Shown piece after piece: positions 52,879 through 62,956 of a DNA stretch of 64,000 nt. Numbering within the stretch: position 1 is the stretch's first letter; every line of letters starts with the position of its first letter. Location: NCBI RefSeq assembly GCF_024606225.1, contig NZ_JAGRPU010000013.1, positions 1 to 64,000 on the forward strand, read 5' to 3'. This DNA comes from Endozoicomonas sp. ISHI1. Its GTDB lineage: Bacteria > Pseudomonadota > Gammaproteobacteria > Pseudomonadales > Endozoicomonadaceae. Below the pieces are notes generated by a model. The model worked only from the letters and a program-made list of their open reading frames with translations. It was not told where the DNA came from and did no database searches. Position numbers and translations under genes: made by a program.

Positions 52879-55113
52879 TTATCGGCGTTTTTTATTCGCC
52901 GAAGGCCTTTTATTAACTGAAGACTTTTTACGGGCTACCGGCTTTTTGCGGGGAGCACGGTTATCCCACTGACCACCACGAGCTTTTTGGAATTTTTCAG
53001 CAGGCTTTTTGTTTTGTGGTCGGCGGTTGTCTTTACTCTTCTCCTCCGCAGGCACCAGCTGATTGGGGCCGTCGCCAATCAGCTCAGAGCGGTTCATCTT
53101 TCTCAGGGCATGACGGAGAACATCCCAGTTTCTGGAATCGTGATAACGCAGGAAAGCTTTTTGTAGACGACGTTGTTCCAGCTCTTTGGGAATATAAAGT
53201 CTGTCACCTTTGTAATTGAGTTTCTTGAGCGGGTTACGACCTGAATAGTACATTGCCGTTGCCAGCGACATGGGTGACGGATAGAAGGTTTGTACCTGAT
53301 CGACACGGAATTTGTGACGCTTCAGCCAGAGTGACAGGTTCATCATATCCTCGTCCTCACAACCGGGGTGAGCGGCAATGAAGTAAGGAATGAGGTACTG
53401 TTTTTTTCCAGCTTCTTTGGAGAACTTGTCGAACATTTTCTTGAAAGCGTCGTAGGTGCCCATACCAGGTTTCATCATCAGATCCAGAGTGCCTTTCTCG
53501 GTATGCTCCGGTGCAATCTTCAGATACCCACCGACGTGGTGTGTGACCAGTTCACGGACGTACTCCGGATCTTCTACGGCCAGGTCATAACGAAGACCCG
53601 AAGCAATGGCGATTTTCTTGATGCCCCCAATGGCACGGGCTTTTCGGTAAAGCTCTGTCGTTTGCTTGTGTGATGTCTCCAGATTTTTGCAAATGCCGGG
53701 GAACACACAGGAAAGACGGCGGCAGCTGGCCTGAATTTCGGCACTCTTGCAATTCAGGTGATACATGTTGGCGGTAGGGCCACCCAGGTCAGAAATCTGA
53801 CCGGTAAAGCCTGGCACCTTATCCCTGATATCTTCCAGTTCCTGCAGAACGGATGCCTGGGAACGACTCTGGATAACCCGACCTTCGTGTTCTGTGATGG
53901 AACAAAATGTACAACCACCAAAGCAGCCCCGCATGATATTCACGGATGTTTTGATCATGTCATAGGCCGGAATGTTGGCATCACCGTAGGCAGGGTGTGG
54001 CCTGCGCTGATAGGGCAGAGCGAATACACCGTCAATCTCCGGCGTTTCCAGAGGAATGGGAGGCGGGTTTACCCAGATTTCCCGGTTGCCATGTTTCTGC
54101 ACCAGCACCCGGGCATTATGGGGGTTGGACTCCTGATGTAATACACGGGAGGCATGGGCGTACAGCGCTGGATCTTTACGCACTTTTTCAAACGACGGTA
54201 GACGAATACAACTTTTGCTGGCATCAAAGTCAGTCTTGCGGTGCAGCGGAAGTGGCACAATGCGGATAGGCTGAACTTCCGGCGCCTGCTCTTTTTTGGA
54301 CTCGCAGGCTTCTTCCTGCACATAGTCATAAGGACTAGTGCCGTAAGCTTCTTCGAAAGATCCCAAATCTCTTGGCCAGTCGATACGTGTTGAGTCGATT
54401 TCGGTCCAGCCTTCGGGTGTGGCATTTTTAACGACAACTGTTCCGCGTATATCGTCCATCTCTTTGATGTTAATGCCCGCAGCCAGTTTGTCTGCGACAT
54501 CGGCCATAGCTCGCTCAGCGTTGCCATAGAGAAGGATATCTGCTGTGGAATCCATCAGCACAGAACGGCGCACTTCATTGCTCCAGTAATCATACTGGGC
54601 AATCCTGCGCAGGCTGGCCTCAATGCCGCCAATAACGACGGGCACATCGTTGTAGGCTTCTTTACAACGCTGACTGTAAACAATCACCGAACGATCAGGC
54701 CGTTTGCCCGGCTCGGCATCCGGTGTATAAGCATCGTCATTGCGCACTTTCAGATCAGCGGTGTAGCGGTTGATCATGGAGTCCATGTTGCCGCCAGTGA
54801 CACCGTAGAACAGGTTAGGCTTGCCCAGTCGTATGAAGTCTCTGGTGTTGCTCCAGTCTGGCTGGGCAATAATGCCCACCCTGAAGCCCTGTGATTCCAG
54901 AAAGCGACCAATGACGGCCATACCGAAGCTTGGGTGATCAACGTAGGCATCCCCTGTGACAATGATGATGTCGCAGGAGTCCCAGCCTAACTCATCCATC
55001 TCTGCACGTGTCATAGGCAGGTAAGGCGCTGTGCCATAGCATTCTGCCCAATACTTTGGGTAGGAAAACAGTTCCTTGGCGGGCACAGGTTGTTGCAGGG
55101 AGGCGTGACTCAT
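52879..55113 (-). CDS. ygiQ: YgiQ family radical SAM protein
   Basis: A 744-residue protein. The radical-SAM cluster motif CFGGCTFC uses Cys397, Cys401 and Cys404. N-terminal blocks [19 protein letters not shown] and [14 protein letters not shown] and the [17 protein letters not shown] segment are typical of YgiQ. The C-terminus is a basic tail ([17 protein letters not shown]) typical of RNA-binding extensions. The family binds S-adenosylmethionine and a 4Fe-4S cluster; its reaction is not established. Transcribed alone, with a terminator. Confidence 0.95.
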   Translation of the reverse strand: MSHASLQQPVPAKELFSYPKYWAECYGTAPYLPMTRAEMDELGWDSCDIIIVTGDAYVDHPSFGMAVIGRFLESQGFRVGIIAQPDWSNTRDFIRLGKPNLFYGVTGGNMDSMINRYTADLKVRNDDAYTPDAEPGKRPDRSVIVYSQRCKEAYNDVPVVIGGIEASLRRIAQYDYWSNEVRRSVLMDSTADILLYGNAERAMADVADKLAAGINIKEMDDIRGTVVVKNATPEGWTEIDSTRIDWPRDLGSFEEAYGTSPYDYVQEEACESKKEQAPEVQPIRIVPLPLHRKTDFDASKSCIRLPSFEKVRKDPALYAHASRVLHQESNPHNARVLVQKHGNREIWVNPPPIPLETPEIDGVFALPYQRRPHPAYGDANIPAYDMIKTSVNIMRGCFGGCTFCSITEHEGRVIQSRSQASVLQELEDIRDKVPGFTGQISDLGGPTANMYHLNCKSAEIQASCRRLSCVFPGICKNLETSHKQTTELYRKARAIGGIKKIAIASGLRYDLAVEDPEYVRELVTHHVGGYLKIAPEHTEKGTLDLMMKPGMGTYDAFKKMFDKFSKEAGKKQYLIPYFIAAHPGCEDEDMMNLSLWLKRHKFRVDQVQTFYPSPMSLATAMYYSGRNPLKKLNYKGDRLYIPKELEQRRLQKAFLRYHDSRNWDVLRHALRKMNRSELIGDGPNQLVPAEEKSKDNRRPQNKKPAEKFQKARGGQWDNRAPRKKPVARKKSSVNKRPSANKKRR

Positions 55114-55292
55114 AGACGTTCTGGTGTTATCTGTTCTGTCTGAAGGGGCGCTATTTTTTCAAAAAATGCGTCGTTTAGATAGCACGAATTGCAGCCGGGG
55201 GATGAGATGAAACCGAAGGGATGTGGTTAGAAACCTTTCCTGCCCCGCTATGAATACCATTGATTCATGACAAGGGCAGGGTGGTCAGTTAC

Positions 55293-56636
55293 TTACACGG
55301 ACGTAAAGCGCTGGATCAGGTTTAGTTCACCGGCTGCGTCCTTCATGGAAGAGAGTGCTTTGTCAGGAACACCGGAGATATCGCTGACAAAACTTTTGAG
55401 ATCTTTTGCCTCTTTGGGCTTTTTATCAGCGGTTGGTGGACTGTTACTGTCACCGAGACTGCTATCCAGCCCTTGAGCCCCCAGGATTTCTTTTGCCAGA
55501 GACGGGTCTCCGCCCTCCAGTGCGCTGATGGCTGCCTCAAGTTTCTTCTTGGCTTCTTCTGATTCGGCCTGTTTCTGAAGAGCCTGGAGCATCGCTTTTC
55601 TTCTCTCAAAGTGATCCAGACCTTCGCTGGCAATCTGAAGGCCTTCGGTGGCATCACTGACGGCTGTTTTTGATGCACCTGCTTGATCAGTGCTTTCTTT
55701 AGGTTTTTTGGAATCCTCAGCATTTGATGGCTGATTATCGGTTTGTTCAGAGCTGCCAACCTCTACCATGAAAGCCGGTAAATAGGGGCTTGCATGTTTG
55801 ATAAAGCTGGCATCGGCTTCCCCAATCCCCTGTCGCATCGAGTTAATTTCACTTTTGGAAAAGATACTCAGGTGGGAGTTGTCTTTGCCGGGGTTGATCT
55901 CCCGGTCAATCATCAGCGCGGTTTCCCAGAGCATGACCGGAGGGAACAGGAAAGACAGGGCTTTCAGGAAAATATTTTCAGGTTTGGCTTTAGCTTCGGC
56001 CTCGGCGCTGGCGTTGACCTCCTCAATATGTTCCCGAATTTTCTCGATATTACTATCATGTCGCTGTTGAGCATCCAGGGAAGCCATCTCAATCTTTTGT
56101 TCAGCGTATTTAACCGAGTTGTCTTCCAGGCTGGCATTGATCTGGGCCAGTATTTCCTCAAGCTTGTCTGAGGTCAGTGTACCCTTGGTACTCTCTGATT
56201 TTATTTGGTCTAAGGCATTACCGATGTCTTTCAGGACATTAGGAGGAGCTTCCTGCATCGTTGACAGTTTGCTATCGATATTCTGAACACTCTTACCGAC
56301 ATCCAGAGTCTCTGACTTTGGGCCGCTGATGGTAACTGACTCGGGGCTCTGACCAAACATCCCTCCAAGTTCGCCTCGCAGCTTGGCTGCGGTCTGCTGG
56401 GTTACCTGCTTTTTGAGGTCACCCACTTCACCCGTTATTGCTGAATCGGGTTCTGGAATGCTGGGAGCCTCTGAAGCACCAATAGGCCAATCAACCTGAA
56501 CTTCCCCGTTTCTGACGGATATCGAGTTACTGCTGTCAAAGCCTCTGGAGACCTGGTTCGTCTTCTCAACTTCCTTAAGCGCTTCTGCCTGCGTTGGGAC
56601 TACCACTGCACCATTGCGATTAACTGAATCGACCAT
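55293..56636 (-). CDS. Candidate type III secretion translocator or secreted protein
   Basis: A 447-residue protein encoded directly after a SycD/LcrH-type chaperone with overlapping stop/start (TGATG). Class II chaperones of this kind serve the hydrophobic translocators (SctE/SctB). The sequence is mostly hydrophilic and helical with Ser/Glu/Lys-rich coiled coils and one hydrophobic segment at about 221-243 (FLKALSFLFPPVMLWETALM). That one-helix layout resembles minor translocators such as YopD/SctB, but I see no direct family motif. The N-terminus is polar without a signal peptide, as expected of T3SS substrates. The assignment rests mainly on context. Confidence 0.5.
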   Translation of the reverse strand: MVDSVNRNGAVVVPTQAEALKEVEKTNQVSRGFDSSNSISVRNGEVQVDWPIGASEAPSIPEPDSAITGEVGDLKKQVTQQTAAKLRGELGGMFGQSPESVTISGPKSETLDVGKSVQNIDSKLSTMQEAPPNVLKDIGNALDQIKSESTKGTLTSDKLEEILAQINASLEDNSVKYAEQKIEMASLDAQQRHDSNIEKIREHIEEVNASAEAEAKAKPENIFLKALSFLFPPVMLWETALMIDREINPGKDNSHLSIFSKSEINSMRQGIGEADASFIKHASPYLPAFMVEVGSSEQTDNQPSNAEDSKKPKESTDQAGASKTAVSDATEGLQIASEGLDHFERRKAMLQALQKQAESEEAKKKLEAAISALEGGDPSLAKEILGAQGLDSSLGDSNSPPTADKKPKEAKDLKSFVSDISGVPDKALSSMKDAAGELNLIQRFTSV

Positions 56637-57139
56637 CAGGACTGCCCTCCCTTTTCGTCCTCAAAGGTCTGGAGCAAGTTCTCGACTCTTTCTAGCTCCA
56701 GATGAGTAAACTGATGTTTTCTGGCATCTTTCAAAGCACTTTTATACACCACTTCAGCAATGCCTCTTTCCTTCAGCGCCAGGTAGCAATCACCCATATA
56801 CACTTTGGCCAGTGGATTGCTGATGTCCATTCGGGCTGCGTATTCCAGGGTTTTGATGGCCTGACCGTAGGTTTTCAGCATCATCTGACAGGAACCCAGG
56901 CAAAGAAAGTTGCGGGCATTCCAGTGATCATAAAAGCAGAGATATTGAAAGATTCTCGCGGCCTCTTCAAAGTGACCATTCTGGTACTGGTTGTAGCCAT
57001 GGGAATAAATGGATTCGAGGCCTTTCTCGCTCATCTGGTTGGCTTCTGCCAACGTTCCGCCAGTGAGCAGGTATTCAGTGATAGTGGCCAGCTCCTGAGT
57101 GTCAGGAGCTTGAAGGGGCTGTTTCGACATCGACGGCAT
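56636..57139 (-). CDS. SycD/LcrH-type type III secretion chaperone
   Basis: A 167-residue TPR protein of the LcrH/SycD (SctC-class II chaperone) family. The N-terminal GGTLAEANQMSEKGLESIYSH segment and three TPR units (YNQYQNGHFEEAARIFQYLC, NARNFLCLGSCQMMLKTYGQ, NPLAKVYMGDCYLALKERG) match the family well. Such proteins hold translocators in the cytosol until secretion. The following gene overlaps by one base, implying translational coupling to its cargo. No secretion-apparatus genes are in the window. Confidence 0.88.
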   Translation of the reverse strand: MPSMSKQPLQAPDTQELATITEYLLTGGTLAEANQMSEKGLESIYSHGYNQYQNGHFEEAARIFQYLCFYDHWNARNFLCLGSCQMMLKTYGQAIKTLEYAARMDISNPLAKVYMGDCYLALKERGIAEVVYKSALKDARKHQFTHLELERVENLLQTFEDEKGGQS

Positions 57140-57228
57140 CCTTGCTGTATTTCAGATTTCTGTTCCTAAAGGTATAGCATCCTCTTTCAGGAGACTCTCA
57201 CCTGTTAAGACGAAAGTCACAAAAAGGC

Positions 57229-60200
57229 CTAATGAGTGGTTCCTGGTCCTTTCTTTGATTTAGCCTCTGCCTTTCTGGGTTTGGCTTGTTTTACCGGTTG
57301 CTCCGGAAACAACTGGTAATCCTCCTCAAAACCAGATTGGAAGTAATGCTCCGTAGAGGCAAACCATTGGTTTTCTTTGGCATAAGTGGGGAGTTCCAGA
57401 TGCAGGTGAGGCTCCGGGTGAATCGAGTGGTCGAGTTTCTCGGGTTCAACCAAGCCTGGCCGGAAGTAAAGCATGTTGTTCATCGGCAGGTTAACCTGGA
57501 TAGGAATTTTCAGAGCATCTGAAAGAAAGGTACAGTCAACGCCCAAATACTTGGAGTCCTCGAGAAAAGTACCCTGCTGGATTCTTGTCAGCAGTACTTT
57601 TAAATCCAGCCCCTCAGGCACCGTTTTGCCATCAGGAGTCTTTCCTGTGTCATGGAGTACTTCAAGATAGTCGCTGAGCCTTGTTTGGAGTTTCAGGCCC
57701 AGTTCATCGGGATCGACATTTTTCTTTTTGACCTCAGTGGCTTGTGGTTGAGGGACCACTGGATCTTTTCCTTTACGTCCCTGCTGTTTCCCTTTTTTGC
57801 CTTTTCTGGATTTTGCAGTAGTCAGATTTTTATCCTGAACGGTTCCCGAATCGAAGAGCTTCATGAGTGCTATGAGTTGGCGCTCCACGATTGAAATGCC
57901 CAGGGCAATCACCATGTTTTCGGGAATAAGCAGCTTCAGGGGTAGTTTAATCTCTTGAGCTTCCTCAATGCCTGCAACTAATGGTGTTTCTATGTCCGTT
58001 GTGTGGGTGCCCTCTGAAGGTGCAGCGGTAGCTACCGGAGATGTTTGCATGGATGAGGTAGCCTGATCGGGCAAGGAGCCCTGTGCAGAGTCATTATTAC
58101 ATTCAGCCACAGAGGCTGAATCATCAGGGCTCAGAGCCTGCCGGACCTGGGCGGCCTGTTCACTATTAAGGGCGTCTTTCAGCATTCCCATACTTTTATC
58201 GAGCTTCTTGCCAAGTTCTTCCAGATCCTTTATTCGGTCGGATAACTCTCGGTGTCGTTCTGAGTCACTTTGTAAATCACGGTGTTGCTGTGAGCCACTT
58301 TTTAACTCATGGTCTCGCAGTGAGCCACTTTTCCTGTACAGCTTGTGACGCTGAATCATTTTACCCCGCCGGGCATAAATATCCGGAATGTCCTTGCAGC
58401 ATTGAATGACGGCTTTTCCCTGAGCAATCAGGTGCTCCATGTCGTTGTGTAGATCCACCAGTGCATCAACAAACTCGGGTTGATCTTCATTAAGGCTAAA
58501 GAAAATCTCCTGCGCTTCTTTGACGGCCTTACTCATGACCAAGGTGTAGATGCTGATCTGCTGCATATTAAGCTTGAACTGCTTCAATGCTTCCCTGAAT
58601 TTGATGTCTTTTTCCAGATCAGGCGGCCCCTGATTTTCCAGGGCTTGCCCGTAGGCATAGACAGGCTCAATCATTTTGTGAACAAACTCCAGCTGACGCC
58701 GAAGCCTGGAGGTGACCATGTCGGCATAACTGTAATGAGCCTGAGCTTTGTCAAAGCCAGTCACCTGGGGATGGTTAATCACTCTCTTGAAGATGTTGTT
58801 CAGAACCCCAACAGGCTCTTTTCGAGCAAAGGCTTCAGTAGCCTCATTCAGTGTGCCTGCCAGATCATAGGGCTTTGGCGCAGGGGGGGGTGGTTTTTTC
58901 TCTGCGGTTGCGGCCTGCGTGGCCTGCTTTTTCTGCCATTGGGCCTTCTGTCTCTGTTCTTCTCTTTCCCGGCGTTTTTTCGCTCTGGCCTCCAGTTTTT
59001 CTTTGATCTGCTGCTGTTCCTCTTGTTCTTCTGCAATCAGGTCGGAAGCTCTCTGAACGACCTCTGCTTCTCGCACATGAAGACTCTTTATTACGAATTG
59101 GTAGTGGTTGTTGACCTGCTCAAAAATGGACATCAGCGTAGCCCGGACACCCTCAGGCAGCATTTTTTTCTTGTTAATGGTTCTGATCAGGGTCTCTAAC
59201 TCAGCTACCAGAGCCCTGGCCCCTTCCAGCCTGGCTTTAAAGTGAGCCAGCGGTTCGGGGCGGTCATAAAGATACGGTAGCGATCTCAGTAAGGAGATGC
59301 CGAGTGACAAAGCATCCTTTGGAGCAAAGGCAGGATTGTCCGCTTCCATCTCTTTCCGGAAGAACTGTATGAGGCGCTGAGCTTGTATGGGGTTGTCTGT
59401 CAGAATCATGGCACTCATCAGATGCCTGAGTTCAAAGCTATTTAATTTTATCACCTGTGGCTGCTCAGGGTCGAAGTCAGCCAGCCACCGACTGAAACAG
59501 CAGGAATGGCTCGCCAGCATTTGGCGAAGTTTATCCAGATCGTCAGTGAGCAGGTATTCTTCCATGGCCAGATCAGCCAGCATGGCTACCCCGAAGACGG
59601 CCCTGTCATGGGTATCAAGGCTCACTTCAAGTTTTGAATATTGTTCAAGCCCCAGCTGACATTGAATCACTTCCTGATACATTTTCATGCATTCGATGGA
59701 CTGGGGTAAAAAGTCTTCTATCCTGTGTCGAAAGGTTGCGCGGTCATTCTGTCTCACGGCATGAAGGTGAGGCATCACTTTAAGAGCTTTGTGAAAGCGT
59801 ATTCCACAAAGATTGGCATAAAGTTCTATGCGTGTTCGTTCTCGCCAATAATCCTCGTGGCGTTTGTCTGAATTTCCGAGGCTGACGATGTCTTTCAGCA
59901 AGGTCTGTTCCGATTCACTGATCCGTCGAGATCTGACTGCTCTTCTGGCGGTGGTTTCCAGTTTTCTAAAAACACTGTAATCGGACTGGAGCACCTGGTA
60001 AATCTGGTTCACATTGGTAAAATGCGTATCCAGTAATTGTTTCATCTCTATCAACAGAAGCTGCGTGGCTGTGGAGTAGCCTTCATAAAGAGTACAGCCA
60101 AGCTCGGGCTGCCTTTCTTTAAGGCCATTCTCCATTATAAACGTTCTAATGGCTTCCAGGGACTCTTCGACCTTATGGCCCAGTTCCGCCATTTCATCCA

Positions 60201-60420
60201 GAGTGTATTTCCTCCTGCTGACGCTACGGTTGCGTAATTGCTCGTCTTTGCCAGCTACGGCAGTCGCTCTCGCTACCAGATTTTCACCGTTGGTAGGAGT
60301 AATATCACGGTGATCCTGCTGACGTGTGACTTTGCTTTCTTGCTCTGAGCTCGTTGAAGGATCAGAAGTTGAACTATTTCCTGATTGAGGAGAGGGTAGA
60401 CCCTGGCTAGCTCCGTCCAT
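57229..60420 (-). CDS. Large hydrophilic protein of unknown function, possible T3SS substrate
   Basis: A 1063-residue protein with no recognised domain. The first ~70 residues are Ser/Thr/Gln-rich and probably disordered, without a signal peptide. Mostly helical; a highly charged coiled coil (about 455-525: EEQEEQQQIKEKLEARAKKRRER) ends in a proline run (PPPPAP). A repeated heptad-like SGS/HRDL segment lies near 695-720, and a basic stretch (KGKKGKQQGRKGKD) near 870-890. It directly follows, upstream, the chaperone gene with 90 bp between, in the same direction, so an operon is possible. The polar N-terminus and neighbour genes make a secreted effector a reasonable guess, not a conclusion. 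Confidence 0.6.
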   Translation of the reverse strand: MDGASQGLPSPQSGNSSTSDPSTSSEQESKVTRQQDHRDITPTNGENLVARATAVAGKDEQLRNRSVSRRKYTLDEMAELGHKVEESLEAIRTFIMENGLKERQPELGCTLYEGYSTATQLLLIEMKQLLDTHFTNVNQIYQVLQSDYSVFRKLETTARRAVRSRRISESEQTLLKDIVSLGNSDKRHEDYWRERTRIELYANLCGIRFHKALKVMPHLHAVRQNDRATFRHRIEDFLPQSIECMKMYQEVIQCQLGLEQYSKLEVSLDTHDRAVFGVAMLADLAMEEYLLTDDLDKLRQMLASHSCCFSRWLADFDPEQPQVIKLNSFELRHLMSAMILTDNPIQAQRLIQFFRKEMEADNPAFAPKDALSLGISLLRSLPYLYDRPEPLAHFKARLEGARALVAELETLIRTINKKKMLPEGVRATLMSIFEQVNNHYQFVIKSLHVREAEVVQRASDLIAEEQEEQQQIKEKLEARAKKRREREEQRQKAQWQKKQATQAATAEKKPPPPAPKPYDLAGTLNEATEAFARKEPVGVLNNIFKRVINHPQVTGFDKAQAHYSYADMVTSRLRRQLEFVHKMIEPVYAYGQALENQGPPDLEKDIKFREALKQFKLNMQQISIYTLVMSKAVKEAQEIFFSLNEDQPEFVDALVDLHNDMEHLIAQGKAVIQCCKDIPDIYARRGKMIQRHKLYRKSGSLRDHELKSGSQQHRDLQSDSERHRELSDRIKDLEELGKKLDKSMGMLKDALNSEQAAQVRQALSPDDSASVAECNNDSAQGSLPDQATSSMQTSPVATAAPSEGTHTTDIETPLVAGIEEAQEIKLPLKLLIPENMVIALGISIVERQLIALMKLFDSGTVQDKNLTTAKSRKGKKGKQQGRKGKDPVVPQPQATEVKKKNVDPDELGLKLQTRLSDYLEVLHDTGKTPDGKTVPEGLDLKVLLTRIQQGTFLEDSKYLGVDCTFLSDALKIPIQVNLPMNNMLYFRPGLVEPEKLDHSIHPEPHLHLELPTYAKENQWFASTEHYFQSGFEEDYQLFPEQPVKQAKPRKAEAKSKKGPGTTH

Positions 60421-60500
60421 TTTAACCTGCCATTTTGTTGATTCGTTTTCTTCAGTCTAGAAAGTCTGACAGATTTGTCAGAAGAGCTCGGATGGCAGGA

Positions 60501-60522
60501 AGCTGGCTCGTCAGAGCCAGCT
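60501..60522 (-). terminator. Terminator-like hairpin after the beta-barrel gene
   Basis: AGCTGGCTC-GTCA-GAGCCAGCT is a perfect 9-bp stem with a 4-base loop, 15 bases past the stop at 60537. The T tail is short (TTCCTG), so termination efficiency is uncertain. Confidence 0.55.
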
Positions 60523-60536
60523 TTAAGGCGAGGGAG

Positions 60537-61124
60537 TCAGATGTCCCAGTGCAGGCCCAGATTAAAGCCCTTGATACGCTCATCGTCATGGATGCCCTTG
60601 GTGCCATCCATATCGATGTCGTAGGTGCGGTAGCCACCTTGCAGTTTCAGGCCGGCAAACAGGTAAAAACGGACACCCACTTCCAGATCATTAAAGTCAG
60701 TATCGCCTGAGCGACCTGCGTAAAGCTTGCTGTAAAAGCTAATGATGCTGTCCTGAAACAATTCCACATCGGCGGTCAGCATGGGGACTGTATCGCTGAA
60801 AGAGGCATTCCGATATTCACCGCTGTCAAAGCGACGAACCCCCAGTCCCAGATCCAGAGCAATATTGCCATTATCCAGAATTTCGTAGTAGCCGGAAGCA
60901 TCGTAACTGTCGAACTTCAGCTTGTCATGGTTAAGCCTGCTATAGCCTACCGCCAGATTGGGAAGCAGGGGGATCGGGTGTTCTATCTGTCCGTAAACGG
61001 TCTGAAAGTCACCGTGGTTGGTAGTATTCCAATAGTTGTAACCCAGTTTCGCGCCAATAATATCTGCCTTGGCAATGGTAACGCTTGCCGTCAGGATGGC
61101 AGCCGTCAGAATCGATTTTTTCAT
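60537..61124 (-). CDS. Outer-membrane beta-barrel protein (TIGR04219-like)
   Basis: A 195-residue protein with a signal peptide (MKKSILTAAILTASVTIAKA). The mature part shows about eight amphipathic beta-strands: GAKLGYNYWNTT near the start, HPIPLLPNLAVGYS in the middle, and GFNLGLHWDI at the C-terminus. This pattern matches the small eight-strand TIGR04219 barrels. Function unknown. It is followed by a hairpin terminator and divergent from the Cys-rich secreted gene. Confidence 0.8.
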   Translation of the reverse strand: MKKSILTAAILTASVTIAKADIIGAKLGYNYWNTTNHGDFQTVYGQIEHPIPLLPNLAVGYSRLNHDKLKFDSYDASGYYEILDNGNIALDLGLGVRRFDSGEYRNASFSDTVPMLTADVELFQDSIISFYSKLYAGRSGDTDFNDLEVGVRFYLFAGLKLQGGYRTYDIDMDGTKGIHDDERIKGFNLGLHWDI

Positions 61125-61242
61125 TTGTCGTTATTGCGTAGGTAAAAGTAACAACTTACCGCTTGTTAGCCATGGCTCCCATTCTGACTTTTACTTATAG
61201 CCATTACCCAAGGTTACTTCTTGCGTCATATTGCAAAGGGAA

Positions 61243-61272
61243 TTGGCGGTAAGTCGTATCTTCGTCTATAAA
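61243..61272 (+). promoter_or_regulatory. Putative sigma-70 promoter of the first Cys-rich gene
   Basis: TTGGCG (61243-61248), an 18-bp spacer and TATAAA (61267-61272). The same elements with the same spacing recur before the second paralogue (62784-62813), within a conserved block that begins ACTTCTTGCGT. Conservation across the duplication supports it. Confidence 0.6.
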
Positions 61273-61397
61273 GACCCTTCAGGCATAGATAACTCAGAAA
61301 TCAACAGTCTTCATTGGGGTAGTGAAACCGTCTCAACAGCCTGTGTGCAGCCGGGTCTGAGTTGTCAATTTAAATCTACGGTGGTGGGTAAATTCTG

Positions 61398-62447
61398 ATG
61401 CGCTCAGTTCGTGTGGCCTTATCCAGCCTGATAGGAACCTTCCTTTTACTGTCCATGGCCCGTGGGGAAGCCGGGGAAGCATGTTGGCTGACAACCCATA
61501 CTGACAGCTTCTATAACGTGGATGTCCTCTCCGAGATCATGGAAACTGGCGATGATGTGCCACTGTGTGTGACTCGTGCGCTGACGGGCTCCGGCGTTGA
61601 GGTCGGATATGTTCATTATCAGCCAGGAGAAGATAGCCCGGTTCTGGCCTGTTCGTATTGGGATTCTGGCGGAAGTCAGTCTTATAGTTATGAGTTTCAA
61701 TGGTTGTCGGCTAAATACTCTCAGTTGCAGGCGGCGAAAGCCCATAATCCCTATTTGAAAGACCCTGCTGGTATTAGCATTGCACTCTTTCTATCAAAAC
61801 ATGTTTTTGGATATTGTGACCAAGGGTCAGAAGAGTCCGGTTTTTTTACGCAGGGTGAAACTTATCAGGAGCAAACCGTTGTTGGTGGCGAGAAAGCTTC
61901 CGAAGGAAGCGAATTTACCGGACAGCAACCTAACCTCTGTATGGGCAGCGGAACCGAGGAAGTTCTGGGAGAAAAACGCAATTACTTCGCTTTTGGCACT
62001 CAATCGACCGATGGCCAGCACTGTGAGCTGAGTCTGTCTCGTTATTATGAGACCGTTCACTCAGGCAGTGCCTTGGGTGATAGTAATCAAGCGGGCACTC
62101 TTCGAGTTATGGCAGCCCCAACACCCAAAAATCAGAAGTGCAGGTTTCCTGAATATGTCAGAGGCAATATTTATGTCTGCAAATTTGATATTGGGACTGA
62201 TGGCGGCCATTACTGGATTAGGGACGGTCAGGAAATGAGGCATTCTGCCAGAGATCTGGGCGAGTGTGCCCGTTTCAACTACGAACCAAGGTTCTGCATG
62301 GACATGAAAGGTCACTGCATTATTGGCAGAAAAGTCAAACACGGTGATACTGATCATAACCGCAACCACTGTTATATCTGTAATGAACAGATCACTCAGG
62401 AAGCGCAAAAACTGGACTGGAGCAAGATTAAGTGTATTACCCCCTGA
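61398..62447 (+). CDS. Cys-rich secreted protein, paralogue 1
   Basis: A 349-residue protein with a signal peptide (VALSSLIGTFLLLSMARGEA) and about a dozen cysteines, probably disulfide-bonded after export. The C-terminal ~55 residues contain a dense Cys/His set (RFCMDMKGHCIIGRKV, then HGDTDHNRNHCYICNEQI) that could bind metal. I recognise no family. The paralogue at 62957-63994 is about 70% identical overall but nearly identical in this C-terminal segment. Start ATG at 61398. Confidence 0.65.
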   Translation: MRSVRVALSSLIGTFLLLSMARGEAGEACWLTTHTDSFYNVDVLSEIMETGDDVPLCVTRALTGSGVEVGYVHYQPGEDSPVLACSYWDSGGSQSYSYEFQWLSAKYSQLQAAKAHNPYLKDPAGISIALFLSKHVFGYCDQGSEESGFFTQGETYQEQTVVGGEKASEGSEFTGQQPNLCMGSGTEEVLGEKRNYFAFGTQSTDGQHCELSLSRYYETVHSGSALGDSNQAGTLRVMAAPTPKNQKCRFPEYVRGNIYVCKFDIGTDGGHYWIRDGQEMRHSARDLGECARFNYEPRFCMDMKGHCIIGRKVKHGDTDHNRNHCYICNEQITQEAQKLDWSKIKCITP

Positions 62448-62492
62448 TTTAAGAGACTTTTTCCAAAAATTCCAGCTCATAATACAATTCGG

Positions 62493-62681
62493 ATGTTTTA
62501 TGAGCTGAAAGCACAGCAGACACAGGAATTATCAGAGTCTGCAAACTTTAAACTTCCGGCCCTCAATTCCAATCCTTCCCTCCTCAAGGCGCGGGTCGCA
62601 GTTGATAACGGCCTTCAGGTTATCAACTTCAGACCCCGCTGCGACATCGACAGCAATCAGAATGTCGGCGCTCTGGTTTGA
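62493..62681 (+). CDS. Short open frame, doubtful gene
   Basis: A 62-codon frame (MFYELKAQQTQELSES... ending NVGALV) lies between the two paralogues. No ribosome binding site, family or signal is seen. It ends just before the REP-like copy 2. The rest of the 62448-62956 gap holds that repeat and the second promoter. Confidence 0.2.
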   Translation: MFYELKAQQTQELSESANFKLPALNSNPSLLKARVAVDNGLQVINFRPRCDIDSNQNVGALV

Positions 62682-62685
62682 AAAT

Positions 62686-62716
62686 CGCAGTAGGACAGCC
62701 TTAAGTCCGACAGGCT
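62686..62716. repeat. REP-like palindromic element, copy 2
   Basis: Identical over 31 bp to 42792-42822, 20 kb away and in the same orientation. Here it separates the two paralogues, upstream of the second gene's promoter. Confidence 0.75.
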
Positions 62717-62783
62717 GCTAGCTGCTGACTTATACCTGAAGCCAACGTTGAGTGGTACTTCTTGCGTGACAGTGCAAAGGGAA

Positions 62784-62813
62784 TTGGCGGTCAGTCGCAT
62801 CCTCGTCTATATA
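62784..62813 (+). promoter_or_regulatory. Putative sigma-70 promoter of the second Cys-rich gene
   Basis: TTGGCG (62784-62789), an 18-bp spacer and TATATA (62808-62813), matching the promoter of paralogue 1 base for base in the -35 and in spacer length. Confidence 0.6.
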
Positions 62814-62956
62814 AAACTGTCCAGAAAATCATACCTCCAGAAATAGCAGGTTCCATTGGGATTTTGGAACTTGCGTAGGTACATCGTGAATCAGTCCCGA
62901 ACAGCCCCTGGGCAGTGGGGTCTGAATTATCAATTTTTATTAGTGGGTGAAATCTG

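Noticed and set aside
55239-55280. An inverted repeat CCTGCCC/GGGCAGG after the translocator-like gene, considered as a terminator
   Set aside because: Spacing is large and no T-run follows on the minus strand; too weak to call.
58480-59199. A 239-codon plus-strand frame opposite the 1063-aa gene, with Phe/Leu-rich segments that mimic membrane helices
   Set aside because: The hydrophobic look comes from reading Lys/Glu-rich coiled-coil codons in reverse; no start signal.
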